Positions 16,046 to 25,386 of a DNA stretch of 40,542 nt are shown piece by piece. The first letter of the stretch is position 1. Every line of letters starts with the position of its first letter. The notes beneath the pieces were generated by a model. That model saw only the letters and a list, made by a program, of their open reading frames with translations, searched no databases and was not told the origin of the DNA. The stretch comes from Deltaproteobacteria bacterium. GTDB taxonomy: Bacteria > Myxococcota_A > Polyangia > Polyangiales > Sandaracinaceae. The stretch lies in assembly GCA_017303575.1 (NCBI GenBank), contig JAFLCL010000049.1:1-40542 (forward strand), in the 5' to 3' direction. The translations under genes and the position numbers were made by a program.

Positions 16046-19041
16046 TCCCTCGTGATCGACTCGCTGGTGCTCAGCACGGCGCGCGCGACGTGCGTCAGTG
16101 CGGCGTCGTCGAGCGAGGCGTCACGCGCGACGTCGGCGTCTCCGATCGTGAGGAGGGCGTCTGCATCGTCGGCCGCGTCCTCGAGCTCGGCGCGCTCGGC
16201 GTCGTACGAGGCACGGAGGAGCGCGCGCTCGGCCTCGGTGGGCGGACGCGCCAGCACGCGACGGAACACGTCCTCGATCTGTGCGTCCGGATCAGCGGGG
16301 TGCGCGCGCCGTGCGCGGGTCGCCATGACGCGCGCGGCCTCGACGAAGTGCGGGTCGTTCCACAGCGCGAGCGCTTGTGTGGGGGTGCTCGTCTCTTCGC
16401 GACGCGCGACGGCGTGGATGCGATCGGGCGCGTCGAAGAGCGCCATCGAGGGGTGTGGCGCGCTGCGACGCCAGAAGGTGTAGAGCGCGCGCCGGTGGTG
16501 AGCGCGCGGCGCACGATCGACGGGGTAGGTGGTGATCGCGCCGAGGCCGTCGCCCGTCGCTTCGTAGAGGCCATCGGGGTGCGACACGAACGCGGGCGGC
16601 CCGCCGATGCTGGGCGCGAGCAGGCCCGCCGCGACGAGCGCACCGTCGCGGACGAGCTCGGCCTCGAGGCGACGACGCACACCGCGCGACAGGAGCGCGT
16701 TGGTCGGATCGGCGAGCGCGAGCTCGGGCGAGACAGTCGAGCTGCGTCGGTAGGTCTCGCTGAGCACGATCATGCGGAGGTAAGCGCGCAGGTCCCAGTG
16801 GCCGTTGCGCAAGCTCGTCGCGAGCCAGTCGAGGAGCGCGCGGTGTGCAGGCGTTCCGCCGCGCGTGCCCCAGTCGTCGGGCGTGGCGACGAGGCTCGTG
16901 CCCACCAGCAGCTGGAAGTAGTGGTTCGCGAGCACGCGCAGGGTGATCGGGTTGGTCTCGCCCACGACGAAGCGTGCGAGCTCGAGACGGTTCGCGACCT
17001 CGACCGGATGATCGATGCGAAGGGCCGCGGGCACGGCACATCGCACCTCCTCGGCGGGGCTCGCCCACTGACCGCGGGACAGGATGCGCGTGCGTCGATC
17101 GGGATCATCCTCGCGCATCACGCGCGTCCTCACGGGCGCGTCGCCTCGCGCGAGCTCGGCGCGGAGCGCGCGCGCCTCGAGCGCTTCGTCGTGCGCGGGG
17201 CTGCTCGGGACGGCCTCCACGAAGAGCGCGCGGACCTCGGCGCGCTCGGCGTCGGTGCGCTCGATCGCGGGACGATCGAGCGCGCTCCGCACCGCGGGCG
17301 TCACGATCGCGCGCGCGTCGGACGACACGAGCACGCGCAGCGAGCCGAAGACGCTCGAGGTCCCGAAGCGCTGATCGACGCGCAGGACCAAGCGCTCGCC
17401 CGCTCCGATGGGCGCGCTCGGGACGAGGGTGATCGCGCGCGGCGTGGGGAGCTCGATGCCGGTGGTGTTGTGCCCATCGATCACGGCGCTCGCGTCGCTT
17501 CCGTCGTCGTCGAACGAAGCGCGCACCAGCGTCACGCGCGCGCGCGCGTCCTCTGCTTCGCGATCGACCGTGACCTCGGTGAGCCGCGGCAAGACGAGGC
17601 TTCGTCCCTCACCGAGCTCGAGGCGGATGGCGTGGATGGGCGCGTCGTGATCGATCGTGATCGTGAGCGTGTCGCCGATCGGCACGGCGCCTCGAGGACG
17701 CAGGGTTCCGTCGACGTCGACCGAAGCGCGACCCTCGAGCGAGTCACCAAGGACGTCGTCGGGGACCACGAAGCTCGCAGCGCCTGGCGCGAGCGAGGCC
17801 TCCCACGACGACGCAGCACGCGTGACGTCGTCCTCCGCGAGCCGCGCGTCCAGCACCGCGAGGCGCGCCACGATCTCCGCCCGACGTGCAGGCCAGAGGG
17901 GGCTCGTGACCGCGAGCGTGGGCACCTCGGTGTCGGGCGTGGTGACGAGGCCGCGATCGGCGACCCGATCGAAGCACGCGATGAGCGAGTAGAAGTCACG
18001 CTGCGAGATGGGGTCGTACTTGTGGTCGTGGCACTGCGCGCAGTGCACGGTGAGGCCGAAGAGCTGTGTGCCCACCAGGCGTGCGCGATCCATCGAGTGG
18101 AGGAAGCGACGCTCCTCGGGATCGACGCCGCCTTCGCCCGTCGTGACGTGGTGTCGGAGAAAGCCCGTGGCGAGCACGTCCTCCTCGGTCGCCGACGGCA
18201 AGAGATCGCCGGCCACCTGCGCCACGATCATCTCGTCGAGCGGACGGTTCGCGAGGAACTGCGCGATCACCCAGTCGCGCCACGGCCACGCGGTGCGCGG
18301 GTCGTCGGCGTGAAGGCCGTTCGAGTCGCCATAGCCCGCGTAGTCCATCCAATCGAGCGCCAGCCGCTCGGCGTGCGCAGGCGAGGCGAGCCAACGATCG
18401 ACGAGCGCTTCGTACGCGGCGTCCGAGGGATCGGCGACGAACGCGTCGAGCTCCTCGGGGCTCGGCGGCAGACCGCGCAGATCGAGCGAGAGGCGTCGAA
18501 CGAGGACCGCAGGCTCCGCGCGCGGCGCGGGCGTGATGCCTTCGTCGCCGAGGCGCGCCTCGACGAACGCGTCCATGGGATGGCTCGCGCCCCCCGGCAC
18601 GGTCACCTCTGCGATCGGCTCGAAGGCCCAGTGTCGTCCGTACGCTGCGCCTTGCGCGATCCATCGGCGCAGCGTCGCGATGTCGGAGTCTGCGAGCGGA
18701 TCGTTCGGCGCGGGCGGCATGCGCGGCGAGGGCTCGACGGCCTCGATGCGCTGGATCGCGAGGCTCGCGTCGGGATCGCGCGGCGCGATCGCGAAGCGAC
18801 CACCGCCTCGATCGGCCGTGGCGTCCTCGAAGGTGTCGAGGCGCAGACCTGCAGCGCGCGTCGCGGCATCGGGGCCGTGACAGCCGAAGCAGTGCTCCGC
18901 GAGGATCGGCTGCACGTCGCGCTGGTAGTCGACGAGCTCTTCGATCGGCGGCGGCGGACCGTCGTCGCAGCCGATCACGGAGGCGGCCAGGAGCGCCGCA
19001 GCGCCCACCCTCCCACAGCCGATCGCTCGCCCTCGGACCAT
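16042..19041 (-). CDS. PSCyt1-DUF1549-DUF1553 (PSD1) cytochrome c-type lipoprotein
   Basis: A 999-residue lipoprotein; signal ending SVIGC with lipid Cys C25. Right after it lies a planctomycete-type cytochrome domain with CFGCH at 51-55. DUF1549 (about 155-350) follows: FVEARLGDEGITPAPRAEP, RRLSLDLRGLPPSPEELDAF, LALDWMDYAGYGDSNG, and a second haem motif CAQCH at 334-338 in HCAQCHDHKYDP. A beta-sandwich middle (about 400-560) and then DUF1553 (about 680-970: RLELARFVVGETNPITLRVL, LLDWLATSLRNGHWDLRAYL, and FLxR-type helices) complete the standard order. The length is normal. It is coupled to the DUF1501 gene downstream. These pairs are a planctomycete hallmark, proposed to act in polysaccharide breakdown or related redox steps; proof is thin. 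Presence in myxobacteria suggests shared lineage or transfer. Confidence 0.94.
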   Translation of the reverse strand: MVRGRAIGCGRVGAAALLAASVIGCDDGPPPPIEELVDYQRDVQPILAEHCFGCHGPDAATRAAGLRLDTFEDATADRGGGRFAIAPRDPDASLAIQRIEAVEPSPRMPPAPNDPLADSDIATLRRWIAQGAAYGRHWAFEPIAEVTVPGGASHPMDAFVEARLGDEGITPAPRAEPAVLVRRLSLDLRGLPPSPEELDAFVADPSDAAYEALVDRWLASPAHAERLALDWMDYAGYGDSNGLHADDPRTAWPWRDWVIAQFLANRPLDEMIVAQVAGDLLPSATEEDVLATGFLRHHVTTGEGGVDPEERRFLHSMDRARLVGTQLFGLTVHCAQCHDHKYDPISQRDFYSLIACFDRVADRGLVTTPDTEVPTLAVTSPLWPARRAEIVARLAVLDARLAEDDVTRAASSWEASLAPGAASFVVPDDVLGDSLEGRASVDVDGTLRPRGAVPIGDTLTITIDHDAPIHAIRLELGEGRSLVLPRLTEVTVDREAEDARARVTLVRASFDDDGSDASAVIDGHNTTGIELPTPRAITLVPSAPIGAGERLVLRVDQRFGTSSVFGSLRVLVSSDARAIVTPAVRSALDRPAIERTDAERAEVRALFVEAVPSSPAHDEALEARALRAELARGDAPVRTRVMREDDPDRRTRILSRGQWASPAEEVRCAVPAALRIDHPVEVANRLELARFVVGETNPITLRVLANHYFQLLVGTSLVATPDDWGTRGGTPAHRALLDWLATSLRNGHWDLRAYLRMIVLSETYRRSSTVSPELALADPTNALLSRGVRRRLEAELVRDGALVAAGLLAPSIGGPPAFVSHPDGLYEATGDGLGAITTYPVDRAPRAHHRRALYTFWRRSAPHPSMALFDAPDRIHAVARREETSTPTQALALWNDPHFVEAARVMATRARRAHPADPDAQIEDVFRRVLARPPTEAERALLRASYDAERAELEDAADDADALLTIGDADVARDASLDDAALTHVARAVLSTSESITRE

Positions 19042-19150
19042 GCGCGGTCGAGCGTACGCGGGAGTCGGTGTCGATGCTCGCAGCGCAGGCGCCGCGGACG
19101 GGGAGCCAGCCGGCGGGGGAAGCGACGAAGGAGCGATTGGGCGCGGGAAA

Positions 19151-21247
19151 CTAAGGCATGCAGGGAGATCCCGGCGCGGCGGGCGCGGGGATCGTCGGCG
19201 TACCCGCGATCGAGGACCGGAGGAAGCAGCCCCACTGGAACCTGATCTCGGGGACCTGCATGAAGACGTTGTGGCCGTCGCTGAAGCCGTCGCCCGCGCT
19301 CTGGATCACGGCGCCCGTGTAGACGACGCCCGACTCGCTCTCGAGGTTGCCCGCGACCGGATAGCTCGCGAGCCCATCGAGCTCGGCCCACGCGAGGCGC
19401 GGCTGCATCGTGGGCCACACCTCCGTGCCTGCCTGTCGGTGTCCGTACGCGAGCGCCATCGCGTCGAAGAGCACGGTGGGGAAGTAGCTGTCACCGCGCC
19501 CGACGGGCTCGTAGATGGGTCGCGGCGTGATGCCCTCGAGCGGACGGCGCGAGATGCGCGGCATGAACACCATGGGGTCCGCGCTCTCCCAGCCGAGCTG
19601 CAAGACGTGCATCGCCGGGTGGAGGTGCGAGAGCGCATCGCCGCTCGTTCGGAGGATGCTGCCGAGGAGCATGCGCGTGTTCGAGATCAGCTCCGTCTCG
19701 AGGATCATGTAGCTCCAGAAGCCACCCGCCCCCGTGGGCACGAGCGCGGTGATCCGGCCGTCGATCGCCGCGAGCATGTTGAGGTACATCGCGCCCATCG
19801 ACTGACCGCCGCCCACGAGGTGCGCGAAGTCGAAGTGGATCTCCGTCTCGCCGGGAGGGAGCGTCACGCCCGTGCATGTGCCGAGGCTCGAGAGCGGGAT
19901 GCGCAGCGTCGCGAGCGCGTCGAGCAAAAGCGCCTGCTCCATCACGCCTTGGTGGAACGTGAAGGGGAACGCGTCGAGGTTGCCGAAGTTGAGGTACGCG
20001 ATCGAGCTCGCGCCCGGCACGCGATCGGGACTGAGCGGCATGGAGGTGCCGACCGCCGCGATGCCGTGCTCGGCGACCACGTGCGCGGGTCCCTCACCGG
20101 GCGTCTCGATGCCGTCGCGACCGTAGGGCCCGCGATCGACGACCTGCGATGCGAGCCCACCGGAGCCGTGGATGTAGAGGTGCAGCGGATAGCCCGCCGC
20201 CGGCATCGGCGTGCGGGGGATCGTGACGACCACACGCGCGGTCTCGCGGCGCTGCTCGATCGGAAGGCCGTCCTCACCGATCACGAAGTGACCCTCGGTG
20301 TCGAAGACGGGTGTGCCCTCCTGGAACTGCGGCATCGACACGGTGCCGAGGAGCTCGCAGTAGCGCGGGTGATCGTCGCCGTCGCTCGGATCGAGCGCGA
20401 GGCCTTCGATGCTCACGTCGTCGCGCGCGCGCACGGCGTCGACCATCGTGCGGAGATCGGCCACGACATCTGCCGTCGTGAAGACGGTCGCTGTCGCGAC
20501 GTCGTCGGCGGGCACGCCGAGCGTCGAGAGCGTCTCGCGCAGCGGCGCGTACAGCGTGAGCGCGTCGGCACCCCACGAGGCGCTCGGTGCCTCGCCACGG
20601 AGGAGCGCCTGGATCGTCGGCTCGGCCTCGATCGGTCCGTCGTCCCAGCCCATCGCGCTGCGCTGGATCACGAACGCGTACTGACGGTTCGGATGGAGCA
20701 CCCAGCCCGGCACCGCGGCGACGGCGACGAGGCTCGAGCCCGTGTAGCGATCGGTCGTGAGCGTGAGTGCGATCGTGGGCACGAGCGCGCCGCGATCAGG
20801 GGAGCTCGGATCGACGTCGACCAAGAGGAAAGGCGCGCTGGTCGAGGGCGGCATCACGTCGGCTTCGGCGCGCGGTGCGAGCGGTGCCGTGAAGCGGAAG
20901 AACGCGACGGGGATCGTGGGCCAGCCCGGCCGGGTCTCGGCGAGCTCGAGCAAGCTCGCGACGATCGCCACGGTGCTCGCGGGAAAGCCCTCCATCGAGG
21001 GCGTTCCGTCGGGATCGAGGCGCAGATCGGAGGGGAACGGAAACGCGAAGAAGTCCTCGTCCACGGCGTCGAGATCGAACAGCGCGCGCGCGGGCCCCGA
21101 GGGACCTGCGTCGGGCACGACGAACGCGTCGTCGGCGATCGGTGCGTCTTCGAGCGACGGCGCGTCGACGCCTGCATCGGACGATCCCGGATCCCCACAG
21201 CCCAGCACGAACAGCGAAGCGAGCAGACCGACGAGACGACGCAGCAT
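19151..21247 (-). CDS. Large alpha/beta-hydrolase (lipase-like) lipoprotein
   Basis: A 698-residue lipoprotein: signal ending LFVLGC, then an Asp-Ala-rich linker (DAGVDAPSLEDAPIADDAFV). The N-terminal third (about 50-250) starts with FFAFPFPSDLRLDPDGTPSM, reminiscent of the FPFPxDL opening of VolA/Pla-1-type bacterial lipases, and is Ig-like. The hydrolase part contains the strand-loop YPLHLYIHGSGG near 345-356, a nucleophile elbow GGGQSMGAMY near 475-484, and a late His in SDGHNVFMQ near 665. The Gly-x-Ser-x-Gly consensus is present as GQSMG; A at the sixth position is normal. It probably hydrolyses lipids or esters at the cell surface. Gene starts lie 35 bp after the DUF481 gene, so co-transcription with that barrel gene is likely. 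Confidence 0.83.
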   Translation of the reverse strand: MLRRLVGLLASLFVLGCGDPGSSDAGVDAPSLEDAPIADDAFVVPDAGPSGPARALFDLDAVDEDFFAFPFPSDLRLDPDGTPSMEGFPASTVAIVASLLELAETRPGWPTIPVAFFRFTAPLAPRAEADVMPPSTSAPFLLVDVDPSSPDRGALVPTIALTLTTDRYTGSSLVAVAAVPGWVLHPNRQYAFVIQRSAMGWDDGPIEAEPTIQALLRGEAPSASWGADALTLYAPLRETLSTLGVPADDVATATVFTTADVVADLRTMVDAVRARDDVSIEGLALDPSDGDDHPRYCELLGTVSMPQFQEGTPVFDTEGHFVIGEDGLPIEQRRETARVVVTIPRTPMPAAGYPLHLYIHGSGGLASQVVDRGPYGRDGIETPGEGPAHVVAEHGIAAVGTSMPLSPDRVPGASSIAYLNFGNLDAFPFTFHQGVMEQALLLDALATLRIPLSSLGTCTGVTLPPGETEIHFDFAHLVGGGQSMGAMYLNMLAAIDGRITALVPTGAGGFWSYMILETELISNTRMLLGSILRTSGDALSHLHPAMHVLQLGWESADPMVFMPRISRRPLEGITPRPIYEPVGRGDSYFPTVLFDAMALAYGHRQAGTEVWPTMQPRLAWAELDGLASYPVAGNLESESGVVYTGAVIQSAGDGFSDGHNVFMQVPEIRFQWGCFLRSSIAGTPTIPAPAAPGSPCMP

Positions 21248-21282
21248 GCACCGACGTTAGCAGCGCATGCTGCGTCTCGGGA

Positions 21283-22239
21283 TCACAACATCGTGTACTG
21301 GAGCGACAGGATCGTCTGCGTGTCGATGTTGTCGCGGCCCGAGGGCGGCACGAGCTCGTAGAAGAAGTTGAAGCGCAGACTCGCGGCGAAGTTGTCGACG
21401 AGCGTGAGCGCGAGCTCGTTCTGCCAGTTGAGGCGGAAGTTCGCGACCGTCGTGGGATCGCCCGTCATCGGATCGCGGCCCGAGCCGATCAGCGCGCCGC
21501 CGAGGCCCTCGACCGTCGTGAGGTAGCGCCACTCGCGGTTCATGTGGTTGTCGTAGCCGATGAGCCCACGGCCCGAGTACTGCTGACGATCACCGGGGAG
21601 CGCCGCGACCGGATCGCCCATCGCGGGCATGCAGGTCTGGGTGCCCTCGATCAGCGTGCTGCCAGGCGGGCAGAGCGGGTTCGGGTAGAGGTCGTCGTAC
21701 GTGACGTCGACGCCCACCTCGATCCAGAGGCGGTGGTTGCCGTCGGCCTCGCGCAGGAGGTTGCGGCTCACGCCGAGCTGACCCTGGAAGCGGAAGTCGA
21801 GGCCCGCGAACGGATCGTTGCGGCCCACGGCGACGGCGAAGAGCGACCAGTCCGGGTCGAGGAAGAGGTCGTAGCGGATCTTGCCGTTGATGTTCTGCGA
21901 GTTCGCGTTCCAGCCGCTCCAGATGCCGTTCGCGTCGCGGAGCGACGCGATGCCGTAGGTGAACGAGACATCCATCGTGAAGAGGTGCATGTCGCGGCGG
22001 ACGAGGAAGTGCGTACCGCCCGAGAGCTGGAAGCTGCGCGTGTTGCCGTAGTTCAGCGTGCCGCCGAGCTGCACGGTCCACACGGTGTCGTCGCTGTCGG
22101 GCGCGGGCGGCGCCGCGGCGGCTTCACCGAACGCGCCTGCGGTCTGAGCGGACGCGGCGGCCGCTCCCCACGGGCTGAGGCCGACGATCTGTAGGGCGAG
22201 GGCGACGACGCCGATCGCGACGAGGGTCTTCTTGCTCAC
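21283..22239 (-). CDS. DUF481 outer-membrane beta-barrel protein
   Basis: I choose GTG 22239 because a perfect GGAGGA ribosome site sits 4-5 bp upstream and the next residues (SKKTLVAIGVVALALQIVGL) form a signal peptide ending ASAQ. The product has 318 residues. The mature part starts with the DUF481 pattern: alternating strands WTVQLGGTLNYGNTRSFQLS, then repeated amphipathic strands ending in aromatic residues to the terminal TILSLQYTML, as in outer-membrane barrels. DUF481 proteins (for example YdiY) are salt-inducible outer-membrane proteins of unclear role. One loop includes a Cys pair (LCPPGS and TCMPAM) likely joined by a disulfide. It is divergent from the FadL-like barrel gene, with the lipase-like gene downstream. 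Confidence 0.85.
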   Translation of the reverse strand: MSKKTLVAIGVVALALQIVGLSPWGAAAASAQTAGAFGEAAAAPPAPDSDDTVWTVQLGGTLNYGNTRSFQLSGGTHFLVRRDMHLFTMDVSFTYGIASLRDANGIWSGWNANSQNINGKIRYDLFLDPDWSLFAVAVGRNDPFAGLDFRFQGQLGVSRNLLREADGNHRLWIEVGVDVTYDDLYPNPLCPPGSTLIEGTQTCMPAMGDPVAALPGDRQQYSGRGLIGYDNHMNREWRYLTTVEGLGGALIGSGRDPMTGDPTTVANFRLNWQNELALTLVDNFAASLRFNFFYELVPPSGRDNIDTQTILSLQYTML

Positions 22240-22430
22240 GATTCCTCCGAAAGAGAGAGGGCATCCGAGGCGGAGGCCCACAGACACAGCGGACGGGCGC
22301 GCCCCGAGCAAGGGGCGTTCCCTCCATCACGCGGCCGTTGCTAGGCCGCACACACCGCGGGGTCAAGAGATCGGACCCCCCTGCGACACGCTCCGAGACA
22401 CGCGCGGACGCGCTGCTACAAAGTCGCGGC
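22240..22430. promoter_or_regulatory. Divergent region between two outer-membrane barrel genes
   Basis: These 191 bp separate GTG starts of the DUF481 and FadL-like genes and must contain both promoters. The part next to the DUF481 gene carries its GGAGGA ribosome site and a purine/pyrimidine run (22249-22260). I cannot assign -10/-35 elements with confidence. Confidence 0.45.
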
Positions 22431-23771
22431 GTGCCTGCGGACCGAGGACCTCGAACGAGCGCACCCGAGCTCGCGATCGCGACGATCGTGCTGGCGGCGT
22501 CGATCCCTTCGGTCGCGCGCGCGGGCAACGAAGAAGGTGTGCTCGTCGGCAACGAGGCGGCGATGACCGGGGGCGCGGTCACCGCCGTGATCGACGACGG
22601 GACCGCGACCTGGTTCAACCCTGCAGGCCTCGCGCACGTCACGCGCACGCAGGTGGATGCGTCCGGCTCGGCGACGCAGCTCCGCGTCGCGGAGACGCCC
22701 GAGCTCCTCAGCTCTGCGAGCGGCGCGAGCGCAGACGGCGGCTACTACGAGCTCAACGGCATCCCCTCGGCCGTCACGGGCTCACGGCAGCTCGAGCCCG
22801 GGCTGGTGCTCGCCTTCGGCATCTTCGTCCCGAGTGCGGTGAACCACACCGATCGCGTGCGACTCGACGACGTCGGCGCTGCCACGCCCACCACGTGGCA
22901 CCTCGTGCAGCAAGAGAACGTGCAGCAGTACTACGCGGGCATCGCGCTCGGGTGGTCTGTCGCGTCGAACCTCCGCCTCGGCTTCGCGGCCTTCGGTCTC
23001 TACCGACAAGCGAGCACGGTCTCGCAGTTCTTCGGCGGTCGCGCGGGCGACGACGGCTTCGTCGATGGCGTGTCGGCGATCTCGTCGCTCCAGAGCGCGG
23101 GTGTGGGGCTGTCGGTCGGCATGCAGTGGGAGGTCACGCCCGGCCTGCACCTCGGCGTCGCGCTGCGATCACCCGCGCTGCAGCTCGGTGTGCTGCGACG
23201 CTCGACGTTCACAGCGATCAGCGCGAGCGCCGACGGCGTCTTCTTCTCGCCCGGTGACGACATGGGCCTCACGCCGCGTGTCGATCTGGTCGCGCCCGCC
23301 CAGCTGCGCCTCGGCGTCGCGTGGCGCTTCGATCGCGGCTGGGTCGGGATCGACGCCGACCTCTCGCACGAGCTGATCATCCCCGAGCTCGGGCTCGATC
23401 GACGATGGCTGGTGAACGTGCGCGTCGGTGGCCGCTACGAGGTGGACGAGGGCGTCTCCATCGGCGCGGGTCTCTTCACCGATCTCTCGCCGATCCGGCG
23501 CATCCAGACCTACGGCGAGACGCGCATCGACTTCCTCGGTGGCTCGCTGGGCTTCGAGATGCACACGCCCCACCGCATGGCCGAGGGCGAGCAGGCGCCC
23601 ACGATCGTGTTCTCGCAGACCTTCGCGCTGCGCTACGCGCTCGGCATCGGCTCGATCGGTGGCCTGCTCTTCGACACCACTCAGCCCGACGACAGTCAGG
23701 TGTCGGTGAACGCGACGCGGACCACCGTGCACGAGCTGGCGCTGCACGTCGGCAGCGCCCTCGAGTTCTGA
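22431..23771 (+). CDS. FadL/OmpP1-like outer-membrane transporter
   Basis: I start it at GTG 22431: the residues before are polar and unlike a signal, while from here a basic stretch leads into a signal peptide (LAIATIVLAASIPSVARA, cleaved about residue 31). The mature protein has the N-terminal FadL/OmpP1 pattern, including GGAVTAVIDDGTATWFNPAG. It continues as alternating strands typical for a 14-strand barrel (LVLAFGIFVPS, AGIALGWSVASNLRLGFAAF, VNVRVGGRYEV) and ends in LHVGSALEF with a terminal Phe. FadL-type channels carry hydrophobic molecules such as fatty acids or aromatics across the outer membrane. A lipase-like lipoprotein encoded nearby would fit lipid uptake; this is inference. 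The stop abuts that of the convergent gene with no spacer. Confidence 0.87.
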   Translation: MPADRGPRTSAPELAIATIVLAASIPSVARAGNEEGVLVGNEAAMTGGAVTAVIDDGTATWFNPAGLAHVTRTQVDASGSATQLRVAETPELLSSASGASADGGYYELNGIPSAVTGSRQLEPGLVLAFGIFVPSAVNHTDRVRLDDVGAATPTTWHLVQQENVQQYYAGIALGWSVASNLRLGFAAFGLYRQASTVSQFFGGRAGDDGFVDGVSAISSLQSAGVGLSVGMQWEVTPGLHLGVALRSPALQLGVLRRSTFTAISASADGVFFSPGDDMGLTPRVDLVAPAQLRLGVAWRFDRGWVGIDADLSHELIIPELGLDRRWLVNVRVGGRYEVDEGVSIGAGLFTDLSPIRRIQTYGETRIDFLGGSLGFEMHTPHRMAEGEQAPTIVFSQTFALRYALGIGSIGGLLFDTTQPDDSQVSVNATRTTVHELALHVGSALEF

Positions 23772-25274
23772 TCAGTTCATCGCGCCGGGCGTGAGCGGCG
23801 CGTCCGCCCAGTCCACCGCGGGTGTGTCGCGGTCGCAGCCGTTGGGGCGACGCGACAGTCCGTTCGCGCCGTCGGTGCCGATCGAGGCGCTCTCGCTGAT
23901 GGTCAGCGTCATGCCGCCTGCGAGCATCACGCTCGAGATCGTGCCCTCGTACATCGCGGCGTCGATGATGCCGTCGGGGCCGAGGAGGATCATCCCGTCA
24001 GGCCCGTTCTGCATGGCTTCGGGCAACGAGAGCGTGGCGCCAGCGACCGTGCTGCCCGAGGCCGTGACGAGCAGGTAGCCGCCCGCCGCGAGCGTGCCCG
24101 TGAGCGCGACGCGGCCGTACTCGACGGGAGTCGCGACGCCGTTCACCTGCACGAGCGAGATGCCGGTCAGCGGGATCGCACTGCCCGTCGGGTTGTGGAT
24201 CTCGACGAACTCCGCCGTGTCGGCCCCCGGCACCTGGTCGTAGTCGATCTCGTTGATCACGAGGTGCGTCGCGGGCGTGCAGGTCATCGGCATGGGGCAG
24301 GTGCCCACCACGATCTCGGACGCGCTCCAGATCGAAGGCTGCGCCGCGGTCGTGAAGCGCCAGAGCGGCGTGCCCGTGAGCCGCACCTGGCAGCCGACGA
24401 CGAGGCCGAGCGAGGTCGCGACGTCGGCGGGCATGCGCAGGCGCTGATCGGCGCTCGCCGTGGGGACGCCGGTCGTCGTGATCTGGAACGAGGTGAAGCC
24501 CGTGCCGGCTGCGCTTCCGGCGCTGGCGATCACGGCGTCCATCGACACGATCTCGCTCTCGTACGCGTCGATCATCGCGGGGAGCGCGACGGCGCTCACG
24601 TCCTCTGCCGCGAGGATGCCGGTGCCCGCCGCGGACCAGCCGGTGATGCCGGTGACGCGGTGCTGATCGCCGGTGCTCGAGGCCCCGCTCGCCGTGTCGA
24701 GCGTGGCGGTCACGGAGAACGACACGATCTGACCGACGACGGGCGCGGTCGGGAACGCCGTGCGATCGTCGGGGCTGATCGCGAGGAAGAGCGCGGGCCC
24801 CGAAGCGCCCGGGCACTGCACGAAGACGCCGCGGGGATCGGTGGCGCCCGTCGGCAAGACGGGCATCACGTAGCTCACGATCGCGCCGGCCACGGGGTAC
24901 GCGGGCGAGAGCGTCCCGTTGGTCGCGCGGACGGCCGCGATCTGCTCGCACGGTGTGGACGCGAACGGCGCGTCGCGCGGTACGAACGCATCGGCGCTGA
25001 ACGCATCGGTGCCCGGCACGAACGCATCGAGCGCGCGCGCGTCGAGGCCCGCGTCGCTGCCCATCATCATCGGGGTGAACGCGTCGGGCGTCTCGCTGGC
25101 GGCGGCGTCGATCGCTGCATCGGTGCCCGGGGCGACGTACGCGTCGGTGAGGATCACGAAGGCATCGAGCGGCGCGGTCGCGGCGTCGGTGCGGTTGCGC
25201 GGCGGATCACACGCCGTGACGAGGGCGAGCGGTGAGCATGCGAGTGTGAGGAGGACGAGCGCGTTCTTCTTCAT
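23772..25274 (-). CDS. Lamin-tail-domain lipoprotein with Asp-Ala repeats
   Basis: The start is ATG 25274 (MKKNALVLLTLACSPLALV), a clear lipoprotein signal with VTAC as lipobox; the longer upstream frame is Arg-rich and not plausible. The product is 500 residues. After the Cys comes a repetitive Asp-Ala linker (DAFV/DAYV units, about 30-105). Beta-rich OB-like domains (about 110-330) with C-pairs follow. A lamin-tail domain (about 335-480) is marked by HLVINEIDYDQVPGADTAEF and VEIHNPTGSAIPLTGISLVQ, and the end is SRRPNGCDRDTPAVDWADAP. LTD domains in bacteria occur on secreted nucleases and surface proteins, where they probably bind ligands or anchor. No catalytic domain is visible. It shares a stop-to-stop junction with the FadL-like gene. 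Confidence 0.85.
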   Translation of the reverse strand: MKKNALVLLTLACSPLALVTACDPPRNRTDAATAPLDAFVILTDAYVAPGTDAAIDAAASETPDAFTPMMMGSDAGLDARALDAFVPGTDAFSADAFVPRDAPFASTPCEQIAAVRATNGTLSPAYPVAGAIVSYVMPVLPTGATDPRGVFVQCPGASGPALFLAISPDDRTAFPTAPVVGQIVSFSVTATLDTASGASSTGDQHRVTGITGWSAAGTGILAAEDVSAVALPAMIDAYESEIVSMDAVIASAGSAAGTGFTSFQITTTGVPTASADQRLRMPADVATSLGLVVGCQVRLTGTPLWRFTTAAQPSIWSASEIVVGTCPMPMTCTPATHLVINEIDYDQVPGADTAEFVEIHNPTGSAIPLTGISLVQVNGVATPVEYGRVALTGTLAAGGYLLVTASGSTVAGATLSLPEAMQNGPDGMILLGPDGIIDAAMYEGTISSVMLAGGMTLTISESASIGTDGANGLSRRPNGCDRDTPAVDWADAPLTPGAMN

Positions 25275-25386
25275 GGTCGGAGCTCCCTGACGAGCGCGCG
25301 ATGTTGGCATGCGGTCGCGACGCGTCGAGCGACGTGACGATGTCGAGCGCTGGCCGGCCGAGGTCTGGGGCGACATCCTCGTGACG

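Noticed and set aside
16021..19245. 1074-codon rightward open frame opposite the PSCyt/DUF1553 gene
   Set aside because: No recognisable motif and biased composition; the other strand encodes a full-length known family.
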